NCBI RefSeq assembly: GCF_040801915.1 | Contig: NZ_JBFMIA010000001.1 | Span: 533,080 to 597,079 of the forward strand | DNA: 64,000 bases | DNA from: Jeotgalibacillus marinus | GTDB taxonomy: Bacteria > Bacillota > Bacilli > Bacillales > Jeotgalibacillaceae | Direction: 5' to 3' | Shown here: positions 1 through 9,319 of the stretch, in pieces | Layout of the letters: every line of letters begins with the position of its first letter | Position numbering within the stretch: the stretch's first letter is position 1 | Translations under genes and position numbers: made by a program | The notes under the pieces: generated by a model | Seen by the model: the letters and a program-made list of their open reading frames with translations, nothing else | What the model was told of the DNA's origin: nothing | Databases searched by the model: none

Positions 1-805
1 CTTTTTCATACGTACGAATACCACGTTCACATAAAATAATTTGTCCATTGCCTTGTGACATTATATATTCAGCTGCATTGATAAATTCATCAATCGTTGC
101 AGCTAGACCACGTTTTAATAAAACTGGTTTATTTGCAGAACCCGCTGCTTTTAAGAGCTCAAAGTTTTGCATATTACGTGCACCAATTTGGATGACATCG
201 ATATAATCAACCGCTTCTTCAATGTGAGCTGGGTTAACAATCTCACTGATTACAGCCAAATCATATTTATCTGCTACACGTTTTAAAATTTGAAGACCTT
301 CAAGTCCCAATCCTTGGAAATCATAAGGAGATGTTCTTGGCTTATAAGCGCCACCGCGTAATAATTTAAGCCCTTTTGCTTGAATTTGTTGTGCAACCGC
401 TGCTACTTGCTCATACGATTCAACTGCGCAAGGTCCGAAAATAAATTGCGACTTGCCATTCCCGATTTTTTCACCTTTTAAATCAACAATTGTATCCTCA
501 GCTTTTTTCTTGCGGGATACAAGTAAAGCTTTACGGTGATCATCTTTTTGTAATTCTAGGCCTGCTTTAAAGATTTCTTTAAAGATATGCTCAATCGTGG
601 AATTGTAAAAAGGTCCATCGTTTTTGTCCTTTAATAAATCTAGCATTGCTCTTTCGCGTACGGGTTCGTAGCGATTTACACCTTGCTTTTCTTTTACTCG
701 GCCAATCTCTTGAACTAACTCAGCACGTTGATTAATCACATCAAGCAGCTGCAAGTTCATCTCATCTACTTTTTTTCTCAGCTGATCCAATTCCACATTG
801 CTCAT
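1..805 (-). CDS. aroA: Bifunctional chorismate mutase / DAHP synthase (3' end outside window)
   Basis: This enzyme condenses phosphoenolpyruvate and erythrose 4-phosphate into DAHP, the first step of the shikimate pathway. The N-terminal 85 or so residues form a type II (AroQ) chorismate mutase helix bundle with the pattern LRKKVDEMN and ELVQEIG. The class I DAHP synthase domain follows, with GPCAVES near residue 122 and the basic KPRTSPYDFQG segment. This fusion is the Bacillus AroA type, in which the mutase domain serves as the prephenate/chorismate-sensing part. The start ATG is preceded by GAAAGGAATG. The C-terminus, roughly the last quarter, lies beyond base 1. Identification is firm. 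Confidence 0.96.
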   Translation of the reverse strand, partial: MSNVELDQLRKKVDEMNLQLLDVINQRAELVQEIGRVKEKQGVNRYEPVRERAMLDLLKDKNDGPFYNSTIEHIFKEIFKAGLELQKDDHRKALLVSRKKKAEDTIVDLKGEKIGNGKSQFIFGPCAVESYEQVAAVAQQIQAKGLKLLRGGAYKPRTSPYDFQGLGLEGLQILKRVADKYDLAVISEIVNPAHIEEAVDYIDVIQIGARNMQNFELLKAAGSANKPVLLKRGLAATIDEFINAAEYIMSQGNGQIILCERGIRTYEK

Positions 806-1073
806 CTAAAACATTCCTTTCTTTTAAAAAATCCAATCGATTCAGGGTTGATTCGTCTTTTCCACTCACCTAAAGTGTGATACATTTTGGGTAGTGAAAA
901 GGGTTAAACCTAACGGAATCAAGGTTTAGTATTTGCTAAAATACAACAAACACGATCAACTTATCAATTGTTCATATTATAATCCAAATTTTCTAGAATG
1001 TCACGGAAAACTTTATTCATTAAACGCTTCTCAGCATTAAAGCAATCATTTTGTGAAGGATGTGCGTTTTTTT

Positions 1074-3218
1074 TTGAACACTGAAAAAATTTTCGCCTTA
1101 GATATTGGAACGAGATCAATCGTCGGGTTGATCTTATCAACGAATCAAGAAGATTACTATGTAGAAGACATGATACAAAAAGAACATAAAGAAAGAGCCA
1201 TGTTAGATGGTCAAATTCATAACGTGCCAGCTGTTGCGGAACTAGTGTTAGAAATAAAAGAAGAACTTGAGAAAACTCATGGCCCATTAACAAAAGTATC
1301 TGTTGCAGCTGCGGGGAGAGCCTTAAAAACGAATCAAGCTTGTTTTTCCTTTCCTCTTGAAGGAAAACCTAGGCTAACTGCTCAAGATATTTTGCATATG
1401 GAACTAAGCGCTGTTCAATCTGCACAAGAGGCAGCGGCTTCACAAGATGAATATAGTCATCACTACCATTGTGTTGGCTATTCTGTACTTCATTATTCAT
1501 TAGATGGTCAAGAAATTGGTAGTTTAGTAGATCAGCAAGGTGACGAAGCTGCTGTTGAAATTATTGCAACCTTCCTACCACGAGTTGTTATAGAATCACT
1601 TATTGCTTCACTAAAACGTGCAAATCTCCAGATGGGCGCATTAACGCTTGAGCCAATTGCTGCGATTAATGTACTCATTCCACCATCCATGAGACGACTG
1701 AATGTTGCACTTGTTGATATTGGCGCTGGTACTTCTGACATTGCCATCACGAATCACGGTACTGTCGTCGCTTATGGAATGGTACCAGTAGCTGGTGATG
1801 AAATGACAGAACGCATAAGTGATCATTATCTTCTTGATTTTCCACAAGCTGAGTATGCCAAACGAACCATTTCAACATCTGAAACAGTATCAATTACCGA
1901 TATTCTAGGCTTTGATACTGAGATTCCTCAAGCGGAAATAACGGAAGTATTAAGACCTTCCGTTGAACGTTTGGCACAGACGATTTCCGAGGAAATAATG
2001 AATTTAAATAATCAACGAACACCAAAAGCAATTATGCTTGTCGGGGGCGGGAGTCTTACACCACTTCTACCTCAAATTTTAGCCGAAAAATTACAACTTC
2101 CTTCTAATCGAGTTGCAGTGCGTGGGAACGAAGCGATTCAACAATTAACGTTCCATGAATCGATTAAAAAAGGCCCCGAACTCGTGACACCTGTTGGCAT
2201 TGCGATTGCTGCAAAAAAATCACCTGTTAACTATGTTTCTGTCACCGTCAATAAGCATGACATTCGATTATTTGAAGTAAAAGAGCTTTCTGTTGGTGAT
2301 GCCCTCCTAGCAGCTGGTATCAAGTTAACCCGACTGTATGGTAAGCCAGGGTTTGCTCGTATGATAACAGTAAACGGACAAGTTCTCACGATCCCTGGTG
2401 AGCATGGACACCCTCCTATTCTCAAAAAGAACGGGGAAAATAGTACATTAGAAGAATCGATTGAACAAGGGGATGTGATCAGCATCACGCCGGGCCAAGA
2501 TGGACAATCCCACTCTATTTCCATTCAAGATGTATTAGAAGAATCTCTTCACACGAGTTGCCACGTAAATGATCAATTAGTTGCGTTCAAAAAAGAAATA
2601 TTTGTCAATGGTCAGATTGAATCACCAATGTATATCGTTCAAGATCGTGATCAAATCCAAATTCAGAAAGGACTCACGTTACGTGATGTTTGTCATCATA
2701 TTGGCGTCATTTTTGATGATCAATCGAACAAACAATTCATGCTAGCAATTGATGGCAAACAAATATTTTTCCCTCATTGGGATATGCATGTTTATGTAAA
2801 TGGCCGAGAAACGAAAAAAGAACAGCTGTCCCTGGAAGTAAAGCAAAATGACCTCATCCGAGTGCAGCCGGCAACAATCCCATCTGTTAAACAGCTGTTA
2901 GAACAACTCCATTACCATTTGGAACAAAAAGTGGTTGTTACCTTTAATGGCGATGAGGTCGAGCTAAAAGATCCACATGTGACTGTCAATAAAAATGGTG
3001 ACATGTTGACACAAAAAGATTCCTTACACTATGGTGATGAAATTCAAACATCGATAAAAGAAACGCTTGAATATACCTTTCAAGATATTTTTAGATTTAT
3101 CGATTGGCGTCCACCGAACGATCCAAGCGGTGAAATCATCATGCTCAAAAACGGCGTAAAAACATCTCTTACTGATCTCATTCAAACCGGTGACAAACTA
3201 GAACTTTATATTAAATAA
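1074..3218 (+). CDS. FtsA/PilM-like actin-fold ATPase with long C-terminal repeat region
   Basis: An actin-fold protein often annotated as cell division protein FtsA or PilM-like, but clearly not canonical FtsA (about 440 aa). The N-terminal 370 residues contain the phosphate-1 motif ALDIGTRS, phosphate-2 VDIGAGTSDIA near residue 213 and the adenosine motif LVGGGS near 320. The last ~330 residues are an extension in which an NG turn (VNGQ, VNGR, FNGD, KNGV) and a G/N-D-x-I strand recur several times, suggesting tandem beta-grasp or SLBB-like modules. The start is uncertain: TTG at 1074 gives MNTEKIFALDIG and follows AAGGA by 13 nt; GTG at 1053 would add seven residues. It lies between two minus-strand genes and is probably monocistronic. 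The cellular role is not known to me. Confidence 0.85.
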   Translation: MNTEKIFALDIGTRSIVGLILSTNQEDYYVEDMIQKEHKERAMLDGQIHNVPAVAELVLEIKEELEKTHGPLTKVSVAAAGRALKTNQACFSFPLEGKPRLTAQDILHMELSAVQSAQEAAASQDEYSHHYHCVGYSVLHYSLDGQEIGSLVDQQGDEAAVEIIATFLPRVVIESLIASLKRANLQMGALTLEPIAAINVLIPPSMRRLNVALVDIGAGTSDIAITNHGTVVAYGMVPVAGDEMTERISDHYLLDFPQAEYAKRTISTSETVSITDILGFDTEIPQAEITEVLRPSVERLAQTISEEIMNLNNQRTPKAIMLVGGGSLTPLLPQILAEKLQLPSNRVAVRGNEAIQQLTFHESIKKGPELVTPVGIAIAAKKSPVNYVSVTVNKHDIRLFEVKELSVGDALLAAGIKLTRLYGKPGFARMITVNGQVLTIPGEHGHPPILKKNGENSTLEESIEQGDVISITPGQDGQSHSISIQDVLEESLHTSCHVNDQLVAFKKEIFVNGQIESPMYIVQDRDQIQIQKGLTLRDVCHHIGVIFDDQSNKQFMLAIDGKQIFFPHWDMHVYVNGRETKKEQLSLEVKQNDLIRVQPATIPSVKQLLEQLHYHLEQKVVVTFNGDEVELKDPHVTVNKNGDMLTQKDSLHYGDEIQTSIKETLEYTFQDIFRFIDWRPPNDPSGEIIMLKNGVKTSLTDLIQTGDKLELYIK

Positions 3219-3220
3219 AA

Positions 3221-3258
3221 AAATTCTCCATCACAATCTGTGATGGAGAATTTTTTTT
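3221..3258. terminator. Bidirectional terminator between convergent genes
   Basis: A perfect 13-bp stem, AATTCTCCATCAC / GTGATGGAGAATT, with a 5-nt loop, A-rich on the left and T8 on the right. It can end both the FtsA-like gene and brxC. Confidence 0.92.
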
Positions 3259-3262
3259 ATTA

Positions 3263-3583
3263 TTATTCCATTTGTTCCTTTAATGTTTGTTCTTTTATTT
3301 TATTATGCGACGTGTGCCATATAGGCTTACCCTCTTTAAAAAAGAATACTTGTGGGGATTCATGTCTCACACCATGCTGCTCGGCGATGCGTGATGAAAG
3401 TTCTCGTGACTCTTGAACTGCTAAATAATACGTTTCAACCTCCTCATTATTTTTTGCAAATTGGCTGAATTCCTTATAAGCTGATGCACTTATTGGGCAT
3501 GTTAGGCTATGTTTAAAAAAGAAAAAGGGATCACCCTTAGTTAGTAATTGATCAAACTGGTCAACTTGTTCAATTTTTTTCAT
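3263..3583 (-). CDS. brxC: Monothiol bacilliredoxin BrxC (YtxJ family)
   Basis: A thioredoxin-fold protein of 106 aa. The single-Cys active site TCPIS is the hallmark of YtxJ/BrxC, which removes bacillithiol from S-bacillithiolated proteins. The cis-Pro strand SPQVFFF and the end GKPIWHTSH match the family. Two adjacent ATGs are possible; the second is 8 nt after GGAG and is used. In B. subtilis the same gene order ytxG-ytxH-ytxJ follows murC, as here. This implies a bacillithiol-producing firmicute. Confidence 0.9.
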   Translation of the reverse strand: MKKIEQVDQFDQLLTKGDPFFFFKHSLTCPISASAYKEFSQFAKNNEEVETYYLAVQESRELSSRIAEQHGVRHESPQVFFFKEGKPIWHTSHNKIKEQTLKEQME

Positions 3584-3616
3584 CATTCATTCTCCTTTTT
3601 CTTCTGATTGGCAAAG

Positions 3617-3650
3617 AAAAAAACGATAAAGTCATTCTTCATCGTTTTTT
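3617..3650 (-). terminator. Intrinsic terminator after ytxH
   Basis: Stem AACGATGAAG / CTTTATCGTT (one G-U pair) followed by a T run, read on the minus strand between ytxH and brxC. Confidence 0.75.
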
Positions 3651-3663
3651 ACTATTATGGCTA

Positions 3664-4173
3664 TTACGTGTTCAAATTATTTGGCTTATTAGAATGAGGA
3701 ACCGGAATTTCTTGTGTTTGAGGAGTAGCAGTACCGACAGCAGTTACAGCCGATTCAGCTTCTGCTCCCATAGTGCTATCTACAGAACCAAATGTTTCTT
3801 CCTCAACATTTGAATCTGCATCCAGATCGCCTTTATATGATTTTATTTTTTCAACAAGAGCGTTTGATTGCGCTTGAACAGATTGAGAAAATTCAGCGCT
3901 TTTTTCTTTTGCAATTGAAGAAAGCTCTGCAGATTTCACTTTTGCTGTAGTTGCAAATTCAGAGCTTTTCGTGACAGCTTGATCTTTCCACTCATTCGAA
4001 CGTTCTTTTAATAGAACAGCTTGAGTATTTAAGTCGTTGCGAAGCTCGCTACCGGATTTTGGAGCTAAAAATAACGCCGTTGCAGCTCCAATTGCTCCAC
4101 CAATGATGGCACCCACAATAAAATCTTTTGAATTTGTTTCTGTTTTAGTTAACTGTTTTTCCTGTTGAGTCAA
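3664..4173 (-). CDS. ytxH: YtxH family general stress protein
   Basis: 169 aa. The N-terminus carries the YtxH signature: a Gly-rich membrane or amphipathic segment (FIVGAIIGGAIGAATALFLAPKSG) followed by a charged, coiled-coil-like region with repeated K-SAE/SSE heptads at residues 60-115. The C-terminus is polar and low-complexity. The start is TTG with a very strong GGGGGAGG site. In B. subtilis the ytxGHJ operon is a SigB/SigH stress operon; no such promoter was confirmed here. Molecular function is unknown. Confidence 0.88.
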   Translation of the reverse strand: MTQQEKQLTKTETNSKDFIVGAIIGGAIGAATALFLAPKSGSELRNDLNTQAVLLKERSNEWKDQAVTKSSEFATTAKVKSAELSSIAKEKSAEFSQSVQAQSNALVEKIKSYKGDLDADSNVEEETFGSVDSTMGAEAESAVTAVGTATPQTQEIPVPHSNKPNNLNT

Positions 4174-4233
4174 AGTAATTCCTCCCCCATATTGTAAATT
4201 AATCTTTACTTACTACTTTACTTATGGTCGTTG

Positions 4234-4707
4234 TTAATCAAGAGATCTCATTGCACGCTGTGGCTCAGGTTGCGTAGGTGAATCATACGTTTCTTTTGCT
4301 TTACGAGCCTTCCACTTGTCACGGATTTCCATGGCAACATTGCTCCACTGTATAACTTGTGCAATCTTCTCTTCGTTATTTTCAACAGAACGACTAACCG
4401 AATGAGTAATTTTTCCGATGGAGTTATTAAGTTGTTGAACATTCGTTCCAACACCTTTCACTGCATCAACAACTGAATTTAATTTCAATGATTTGTCTTG
4501 AATATCTTCAGCGAGACTATTTGTTTTATGTAGCAAATCTGTTGTCTCTCGTGTTACACCATCAAGTTGATTCTGCAAAGCACCTACAGTTCCTGTAAGA
4601 TTGTTTAATGTTTTTTTCATTGCATTTAAAGTAACAGCAAGACTAATACAAAGAATTAAGAAACCACCAGCCGCTAGAGCAGCACTAATATACAATAAAC
4701 TTTCCAC
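4234..4707 (-). CDS. ytxG: DUF948 family protein YtxG
   Basis: 157 aa. One N-terminal transmembrane helix (residues 4-24, LLYISAALAAGGFLILCISL) is followed by a long coiled coil rich in N, T and L (NNLTGTVGALQNQLDGV, TNSLAEDIQDKS), the pattern of DUF948. The start is GTG, 9 nt after GGGAG. It is first in the stress-type ytxG-ytxH-brxC cluster. Its biochemical role is not known. Confidence 0.88.
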   Translation of the reverse strand: MESLLYISAALAAGGFLILCISLAVTLNAMKKTLNNLTGTVGALQNQLDGVTRETTDLLHKTNSLAEDIQDKSLKLNSVVDAVKGVGTNVQQLNNSIGKITHSVSRSVENNEEKIAQVIQWSNVAMEIRDKWKARKAKETYDSPTQPEPQRAMRSLD

Positions 4708-4895
4708 AAACCTTAACTCCCTTCTGCATTCATCATTTAGCTATACACTTGCTTAAACGTACTGCTCTATTTATGTATTTCTATTTTTACAGGATTAAAT
4801 CCTCCTTCTAGGAAGAAAATTCTTTTTTAAAAATTTCTGACCCACGAAGTAGGATAGCGATAGAGCGAAAGCAAGCGCTTAAACTCGACAGAAGT

Positions 4896-4944
4896 AAGTG
4901 ATCCTGCGAGGAGGCAAGTCTTTGCCACCACAGCAGAATCGCTT
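4896..4944. repeat. Imperfect intergenic hairpin element between murC and ytxG
   Basis: The arms AAGTGATCCTGC and GCAGAATCGCTT pair with G-U/A-C tolerance around an inner GGCAA/TTGCC stem. The rest of the 380-nt gap (4708-5089) also contains GCGAAAGC and AAGCGCTT palindromes but no convincing gene. It resembles the palindromic spacers common in Bacillaceae rather than a terminator, since no T run follows. Confidence 0.45.
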
Positions 4945-5089
4945 ATACTCCGAGAGACTGTTAATCACAATCAAAGCCTACTTACTGACTGTCTACCCTT
5001 AGCCCAAGAATTACTCATTTGAATCTAAGACTCGCTATTGTCGACTCTGTTATAGTATTACCTAACGAGCAGGATTTTTACCTATTAAA

Positions 5090-6412
5090 TTACGCTTGGT
5101 CCCTCTGAAAATTAAGTAATAACCAATCCTCATATGATTTTTGAAATTTCTGAACATCTCCAGCACCCATAAAAATAAGAACAGCATCTGAATGGTCAAA
5201 CAAAGGTGAAGGATCTTCTGCATCCAAAAGCACCGAATTGTCAATTTTATTTTGTAAATCATGAATGGTTAGCTTGCCATGATTTTCACGCGCCGAACCA
5301 AATATATCGCACAAATAAACACGATCAGCTTTTTTAAGACAGTCTGCAAATTCGTCTAAAAAAGTTTGTGTACGTGTAAATGTATGTGGTTGGAAAATCG
5401 CCACGATTTCGCGGTTCGGATATTTTTTAGATGCAGAATCAAGCGTCGCTTTAATCTCCGTTGGATGATGTGCATAATCATCAATTAGTACTTGATTTCC
5501 AACAACCTTTTCAGTAAAACGCCTTTTTACGCCTGAAAATGTTTTTAACTCTGCTTTGACCGTCTCCGTACTAAAACCTTCGTAGTGACAAAGGGCAATA
5601 ACTGAAAGAGCATTTAAAATCGTATGGTCACCGAACATTGGAATTTCAAATGTTCCGTAAAATTCATTACGGACAAGGACATCAAATGTTGTACCCTCAG
5701 GCGTCGTTTCAATGTTACGCGCTTGAAAATCGTTTTCTTCATTAAATCCGTAAAACAATACTGGCACCTTCGCCTGCATTTTTTGTAGTTGTTCATCATC
5801 TCCGCATGCAATAATACCTTTATTCACTTGCATGGCCATCTCTTGAAATGCAGAAAATACATCGTCCACATCAGCAAAATAATCTGGATGATCAAAATCG
5901 ATATTCGTCATGATCATGTAATCAGGTGAATAAGAAAGGAAGTGACGACGATATTCACATGCTTCAAATGCAAAATATTTGCTGTCTTCCATCCCTTTTC
6001 CTGTCCCATCACCAATTAAAAATGTCGTAGGATCCCCACCTTGCATAACGTGTGCTAGCAAACCAGTTGTTGATGTTTTACCGTGAGCACCTGACACACC
6101 AACTGAAATATATTTTTTCATAAAATCCCCTAAAAACGTATGATAACGAATCACTTCAAGCCCTTGCTTAAGTGCTTCATCAATTTCTTCGTGGGTATCA
6201 GGATAGGCATTGCCAGCTATAATGGTCATCCCAGGTTTTATATTATTTCGGTCAAACGGAAGGACGGGTATCTCTCGTTCTTCTAGAGGGGCCTGTGTAA
6301 AAAAGTACTTTTCTATATCAGAACCTTGAACGTGAAAATTCATGTCGTGTAAAATTTGAGCTAGAGGACTCATTCCTGAGCCTTTAATTCCTACAAAGTG
6401 ATAGCTTGTCAT
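5090..6412 (-). CDS. murC: UDP-N-acetylmuramate--L-alanine ligase
   Basis: A cytoplasmic Mur ligase that adds L-Ala to UDP-MurNAc in peptidoglycan precursor synthesis. 440 aa, close to the usual 430-440. The N-terminal MurC signature HFVGIKGSGMSPLAQIL, the ATP loop GAHGKTSTT near residue 110, NIDFDHPDYF and DDYAHHPTEI are all present. The start MTSYHF has a GGAGG site 8 nt upstream; a 22-residue upstream extension is rejected. It follows sftA on the same strand, as in B. subtilis. Confidence 0.97.
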   Translation of the reverse strand: MTSYHFVGIKGSGMSPLAQILHDMNFHVQGSDIEKYFFTQAPLEEREIPVLPFDRNNIKPGMTIIAGNAYPDTHEEIDEALKQGLEVIRYHTFLGDFMKKYISVGVSGAHGKTSTTGLLAHVMQGGDPTTFLIGDGTGKGMEDSKYFAFEACEYRRHFLSYSPDYMIMTNIDFDHPDYFADVDDVFSAFQEMAMQVNKGIIACGDDEQLQKMQAKVPVLFYGFNEENDFQARNIETTPEGTTFDVLVRNEFYGTFEIPMFGDHTILNALSVIALCHYEGFSTETVKAELKTFSGVKRRFTEKVVGNQVLIDDYAHHPTEIKATLDSASKKYPNREIVAIFQPHTFTRTQTFLDEFADCLKKADRVYLCDIFGSARENHGKLTIHDLQNKIDNSVLLDAEDPSPLFDHSDAVLIFMGAGDVQKFQKSYEDWLLLNFQRDQA

Positions 6413-6564
6413 AATTGTACCTCCAACAATCCTCTGCCTTTTTACAGTATATGATAGACAGACGATGTGTGTAATCATCTTCCTTAAAAACGGATATTTT
6501 TTTATTATAGCACGATTTAGTTTTACAACAAATTATTGACAAAAAAACTCATCAGGCGATTACT

Positions 6565-9114
6565 TTAAGAACTTGTTCCTGTCTCTTGTAAGGACCGCAA
6601 ATCTTCCGCTGTCATAAGAACATCTCTAGGTTTACTTCCCTTCGCCTCAGAGATCCAGCCTTGCTTCTGCATTAAATCAATTAAACGTGCTGCTCGGTTG
6701 TAACCAATACGGAAATGTCTTTGCAAAAGCGATGTTGAAGCTCCTCCTTGCGTAACAACCAACTCACATGCATCCATTAGAAGTTCATCCCCTTCATCTT
6801 GAATTTCTACTTTTGCAAGTAGTTCTTCTTGATGGAACAAATAATTTACTTCCCGTTCTTTACGAGCATGTGCAACAACAGCGTCAATTTCATCGTCAGA
6901 AACAAAAGTCCCTTGCAATCGTACAGGCTTTGAAGCTCCATTTCCTAAAAACAGCATGTCCCCTCTTCCAAGCAAACGATCCGCACCAGGTTGATCAATA
7001 ATGGTTCGAGAGTCTACTTGTGAACTTACAGAGAAAGCTACTCTCGTTGGCACATTTGCCTTAATCAAGCCCGTAATGACGTCAACAGAAGGACGTTGAG
7101 TCGCAATTAACAAATGAATTCCACATGCACGTGCTTTTTGTGCAATTCGACAAATAGACTCTTCTACGTCCGCTGGTGACATCATCATTAAATCAGCTAA
7201 TTCATCAATTATAATAACTAGGTATGGTAGCTTTTGCCCAAATTGACGAGCTTCCTTTGCTTTTTGATTATAACGTCCAATGTCTCGAACACCAGCATGA
7301 GCAAACAGCTGATAGCGTCTCTCCATCTCCTCTACTGACCACTTTAGAGCAGCGGTCGCCGCCTTTACATCAGTGATAACAGGACTTACAAGATGTGGAA
7401 TATGATTGTACGGCGCTAATTCGACCATTTTCGGATCGATCAACAGCAATCTTAGATCGTCTGGTGAAGAATGATACAACAAACTAACTAAAATAGAATT
7501 GATGCACACACTTTTTCCTGAACCAGTAGCACCAGCAATCAAGCCGTGTGGCATTTTGCCGATATCTGTCACGACAGGTTGTCCCTCTATATCTAGTCCA
7601 AGTGCAATTGGCAGTGTTGCGGTCGACTCTTTAAATGCCTGATGGTCTAGTATTTCCTTTAAAGCCACAGGTCTACTCGTTGGATTAGGAATTTCAATCC
7701 CTATCGCTGTTTTTCCTGGGATTGGTGCTTCCATTCGAATATCACGCGCAGCCAAACTAAGTTTGATGTCATCGGTTAAGCCTGTAACTTTACTTACCTT
7801 CACGCCCTTCTCAGGAAAAATCTCAAAGCGCGTAACTGACGGGCCTTGCGTCACATGTCTTACTTTAGCATTCACATTAAAATGAAATAATGTTTCATCT
7901 AAAAGTTCAGCTTGTTCATTTAGCCATGCATGATCAACTTCGGTATGTATGGGGGACGTCAATAAATCCATTGATGGAAACGCATAGTATGCAGGATCTT
8001 CTTCCTTTGATTGTAATGTTGCAGTTGGGATCGAAACAGATTCTGCTTCTTTATTACCGACTTCAGGTTGGACGTCTTTTTTTGGCGTTGATTGAACACT
8101 TGGCTCTGCTTTTTCAGTATTTAAAGTTGATGGTGTTGATGGTGTTGCTTCTTTACTTTTCAACTTGCGCCGGTCTTGTTTTAACATCATAACGTTAAAA
8201 GGTAATTGACCAGGTTTTTTTTCTTTTACTGGTTGCGGTTGTTGTTTTAATGTTTTAACTTTTGATTTCGGTTGTTGATCTTCTTGTTTAACAGATGGTG
8301 GTTCTGGTTCCCTTAGTGCTTCATGTTGATCCGTACATTTCTTCTCGTGCATATTCTGTTCTTCATTTGACGGAAGAGTTTCCTCACTAGGTTTCATTAT
8401 CGACTTAAAATTTTGTGGGTCAATCTTTCCTGCAACCTTATTTTGTGTCGGTTCAGGTGACGAAACTGCCTCATCAGGCAAATCTGTATGAATGGTATAT
8501 GGCTGTTGCACCTCAGGCCTAACAATGAGCTCTTCCTCCAAGATAGACGGTGATTCTGACGGAATATTTTTTTGAACAACTGTATTTTCTTCTGTGAACT
8601 TAGGATACTGGTCTTTATTTATATCGTCGTTACTGCTTTCCACTACTTTTTGCTCGTCAGTAAGTGGCTTTTGGGGCGATTCAACAACGTTCGTGCTTCT
8701 GGATGCCCTTTTTTTAGAATCTGGCAACTCATACTCGATTTCTTGTTCTTTAACCTTTGGACGGTTACGGAATCCATAAACCGGTGATGGCACTTCAGTT
8801 GGTATGAATGGTTTTTTGAAAGCATCACTTTTTAATTTTTCCGGTGTTTCATAATCATCCATTTCGTTTCTTATCGGTCGCTTGGCGTGATTTTCTCTTC
8901 TCTTTAGGTGCTGATCATGAGGATCGGTACTCTCAATACTTTCATCTGATATTAAAGGAAAGCCAAACTCCCCTTTTGGATACTGGTACACCATTTTCGC
9001 ATCTAATTCTTTTTTATATATTAACTTTTCATTTTTGGACGGTGAACTTTTATATTCTACTTTTCCTTCTTCTTGGTCTTGTAAAAAAGATAACATCTTT
9101 TTAATCCAACTCAT
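6565..9114 (-). CDS. sftA: Septum-associated DNA translocase SftA (FtsK/SpoIIIE family)
   Basis: An ATP-driven dsDNA pump that clears chromosomal DNA from the closing septum. 849 aa. There are no N-terminal transmembrane helices; instead the first ~390 residues are hydrophilic, P/E/K/Q-rich and low-complexity. This separates SftA from the membrane-anchored SpoIIIE. The motor has Walker A GATGSGKS near residue 530, Walker B VIIIDELADLM near 630, and a C-terminal winged-helix gamma domain (residues ~785-845, GASTSLLQRHFRIGYNRAARL). The start ATG (MSWIKK) is chosen over GTG three codons upstream; both have weak SD sites. Confidence 0.94.
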   Translation of the reverse strand: MSWIKKMLSFLQDQEEGKVEYKSSPSKNEKLIYKKELDAKMVYQYPKGEFGFPLISDESIESTDPHDQHLKRRENHAKRPIRNEMDDYETPEKLKSDAFKKPFIPTEVPSPVYGFRNRPKVKEQEIEYELPDSKKRASRSTNVVESPQKPLTDEQKVVESSNDDINKDQYPKFTEENTVVQKNIPSESPSILEEELIVRPEVQQPYTIHTDLPDEAVSSPEPTQNKVAGKIDPQNFKSIMKPSEETLPSNEEQNMHEKKCTDQHEALREPEPPSVKQEDQQPKSKVKTLKQQPQPVKEKKPGQLPFNVMMLKQDRRKLKSKEATPSTPSTLNTEKAEPSVQSTPKKDVQPEVGNKEAESVSIPTATLQSKEEDPAYYAFPSMDLLTSPIHTEVDHAWLNEQAELLDETLFHFNVNAKVRHVTQGPSVTRFEIFPEKGVKVSKVTGLTDDIKLSLAARDIRMEAPIPGKTAIGIEIPNPTSRPVALKEILDHQAFKESTATLPIALGLDIEGQPVVTDIGKMPHGLIAGATGSGKSVCINSILVSLLYHSSPDDLRLLLIDPKMVELAPYNHIPHLVSPVITDVKAATAALKWSVEEMERRYQLFAHAGVRDIGRYNQKAKEARQFGQKLPYLVIIIDELADLMMMSPADVEESICRIAQKARACGIHLLIATQRPSVDVITGLIKANVPTRVAFSVSSQVDSRTIIDQPGADRLLGRGDMLFLGNGASKPVRLQGTFVSDDEIDAVVAHARKEREVNYLFHQEELLAKVEIQDEGDELLMDACELVVTQGGASTSLLQRHFRIGYNRAARLIDLMQKQGWISEAKGSKPRDVLMTAEDLRSLQETGTSS

Positions 9115-9247
9115 TCGTATCACTCATTTCTTTAAGTTCCATTCCATTCTATCAGTTTTTTATTCATTTACGAGTGAAATTGGTGAAATGATTCGATCGA
9201 ATTAGAACGGTTTTCGAATGCTTGGTACTGCTCTTCATTTTTCCCCA

Positions 9248-9303
9248 TAATAAAAAACCACCCCAGTTAGTTCCCGAGTGTTCCAGAAACTAAACGGAGC
9301 AGC
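9248..9303 (-). terminator. Probable terminator after ytpR
   Basis: On the minus strand an imperfect stem (TTAGTTTC/GAACTAA extended by CTCC/GGGG) is followed by GGTTTTTTATT. It separates ytpR from sftA. Confidence 0.55.
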
Positions 9304-9319
9304 CTGACTCATTCTTCGC

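Noticed and set aside
964..1293. 109-codon minus-strand frame over the start of the FtsA-like gene
   Set aside because: It overlaps the 5' end of a well-supported gene, has no SD and no family pattern.
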